Origin: Geitlerinema sp. PCC 9228
GTDB lineage: Bacteria; Cyanobacteriota; Cyanobacteriia; Cyanobacteriales; PCC-9228
Assembly (NCBI RefSeq): GCF_001870905.1
Contig: NZ_LNDC01000140.1
Location: 1-64,000 of the forward strand
Direction: 5' to 3'
Length of the DNA: 64,000 bases
Shown: one piece after another, positions 62,948 through 64,000 of the stretch
Numbering within the stretch: the first letter of the stretch is position 1
Layout of the letters: every line of letters starts with the position of its first letter
The notes under the pieces: model-generated
Seen by the model: the letters and a program-made list of their open reading frames with translations, nothing else
What the model was told of the DNA's origin: nothing
Databases searched by the model: none
Made by a program: the position numbers and the translations under genes

Positions 62948-64000
62948 TTGTTGAAAAAACTTTCTACATCGCCCGAATTTCCAGCCAATCTCTTTCAACT
63001 AGATAATGGTCTAACGGTTATCCATCAAAACATGCCAGCGACACCGGTAGCCGTGGTAGACGTTTGGGTGAAAGCTGGGGCTGCCAACGAACCCGATGCC
63101 TGGTCTGGTATGGCGCATTTTTTGGAACATACAATTTTTCGCGGCACGGAAAAACTTCAACCCGGTGAGTTTGACCAGGTCATCGAAGACCAAGGGGGAT
63201 TTGCCAACGCTGCCACCAGCCACGATTACGCCCACTTTTTCATTACCTCCGCCGCCGATTTATTGCCCACCATGCTGCCATCGCTGGCAGATTTGTTGCT
63301 TCACGCCAGCATTCCCGACGAAGAATTTTACATCGAACGGGATGTGGTCACCGAGGAAATTCGCCAGGCGGATGATGACCCCGACTGGTTGATGTTCCAA
63401 ACGTTGCTGGAAACCATTTATCCCCACCATCCCTACGGTCGGTCGGTTTTGGGTAAACCGGATTTGCTACAACAGCGATCGCCGGAACAAATGCGCCAGT
63501 TTCACCATACATATTACCAGCCCGATAATATGACTGTGGCGATTGTGGGTGGGATTGAAGAAGACAAAGCCCTATCCCTGGTAGAAGAAAATTTCCAAGA
63601 TTTCCCCACCCCCACCGAATCTCCCCGCAATCCGGCGATGTCGGCGTTGCCGTTGGATCGGATTCGCCGCACGGAATTGCGGATGCCACGGCTGGAACAT
63701 GCCCGTTTGAGTATGGGATGGCTGGGAACTGGGGTGCGAAACATGCACGATGCCTATGGTTTGGATTTAATTTCCGCTATTTTGTCGGAAGGGCGTTCTT
63801 CCCGTTTGGTGCGGCATTTGCGGGAAAGCAAAGGATTGGTGCATGAAATTGGTAGTCAGTTTACCCTGCAAAAGGAATCGAGTTTGCTGACCATTCATGC
63901 TTGGCTGGATCCGGAAAATTTAGAAATTGTGGAAAAAGAAATCTGTCGTTGTATCGAACAGATCCAATTTTGGGGGGTAACTCCGATAGAATTGGCAAGG
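62948..64000 (+). CDS. M16 family zinc peptidase, partial at window end
   Basis: An open frame running off the window end encodes an M16 metalloprotease. The inverted zinc motif HFLEH (HxxEH, about residue 56) is intact, followed by RDVVTEEIRQADDDP (third ligand Glu) and YHPHHPYGRSVLGKPDL-like IYPHHPYGRSVLGKPDL; AHFLEHTIFRGTEKLQPGEFDQVIEDQGGFANAATSHDYAHF is textbook. There is no ATG near the homologous start; a tandem TTG pair at 62948/62951 (MLKKLSTSPEFPANLFQLDNG) is the best candidate. The frame is open back to 62852, after the DUF3153 stop. Function: processing or turnover of small peptides. Confidence 0.85.
   Translation, partial: MLKKLSTSPEFPANLFQLDNGLTVIHQNMPATPVAVVDVWVKAGAANEPDAWSGMAHFLEHTIFRGTEKLQPGEFDQVIEDQGGFANAATSHDYAHFFITSAADLLPTMLPSLADLLLHASIPDEEFYIERDVVTEEIRQADDDPDWLMFQTLLETIYPHHPYGRSVLGKPDLLQQRSPEQMRQFHHTYYQPDNMTVAIVGGIEEDKALSLVEENFQDFPTPTESPRNPAMSALPLDRIRRTELRMPRLEHARLSMGWLGTGVRNMHDAYGLDLISAILSEGRSSRLVRHLRESKGLVHEIGSQFTLQKESSLLTIHAWLDPENLEIVEKEICRCIEQIQFWGVTPIELAR

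Noticed and set aside
1-64000. tRNA, rRNA and CRISPR
   Set aside because: I scanned both strands for T-loop sequences such as GGTTCGAATCC, rRNA-like stretches and regularly spaced repeats and found none convincing.

Overview
The window is chromosomal DNA of a photosynthetic cyanobacterium. It carries psbO, psbQ and psbI (photosystem II), petC-petA (cytochrome b6f), acsF and hemN (tetrapyrrole synthesis), crtE (carotenoid/chlorophyll side chain) and many cyanobacteria-specific conserved families (DUF7219, DUF3067, DUF6464, CGLD27, DUF3769, DUF3153). The octamer GCGATCGC (HIP1) is scattered through genes and gaps, as is typical of cyanobacteria. No rRNA, tRNA, CRISPR array, prophage or intact transposase gene is seen. 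The genes look like core chromosome and mostly sit in short operons or alone; the accessory material is decayed transposon debris in the gaps.

Layout. 0-8 kb: psbO, DAHP synthase, an EAL phosphodiesterase, a PatA-type response regulator, an HD hydrolase and a glutathione transferase. 8-17 kb: HerA-like ATPase, a strong promoter followed by a structured non-coding stretch, a group 2 sigma factor, DUF7219, argD, PBP2 and a STAS protein. 17-24 kb: DUF3067 divergent from petC-petA with a perfect-looking HLR1 (RpaB) motif between them, an alpha/beta hydrolase, psbQ, a glycine-oxidase-like flavoprotein and speE. 24-33 kb: aldo/keto reductase flanked by two copies of a terminator-ended minus-strand element, a site-2 protease, divergent acsF and hemN, a nitronate monooxygenase-like enzyme and a pentapeptide protein. 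33-43 kb: SGNH-type secreted protein, folD-crtE-PAP2, a glycosyltransferase, the operon yqeK-rsfS-CGLD27-asparaginase, a SHOCT protein and a lipid kinase. 43-54 kb: ABC-2 exporter pair, pyruvyl transferase, two possible small membrane proteins, tnpB remains, an LptD-like protein, psbI and a large unknown. 54-64 kb: tpiA, folP, paraslipin, pgk, a fused dipeptide-type ABC ATPase, a TldD/PmbA protein, DUF3153 and the start of an M16 peptidase that runs off the end.

The most interesting material is between the genes. (1) Two near-identical minus-strand elements, each with promoter-like boxes and an intrinsic terminator, lie either side of the aldo/keto reductase gene and could be a small-RNA family. 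(2) A family of IS200/IS605 (tnpB) 3'-end sequences occurs at least five times. Two long copies are inverted relative to each other, one abuts the speE start codon, two supply the stop codon of a host gene, and one folds on paper into a pseudoknot like those expected at the 3' end of an omega-RNA. (3) A near-consensus promoter directs transcription into a structured 270-base stretch upstream of the sigma factor gene. (4) A nine-C tract interrupts a short reading frame. These are readings by eye; no search or folding was run.
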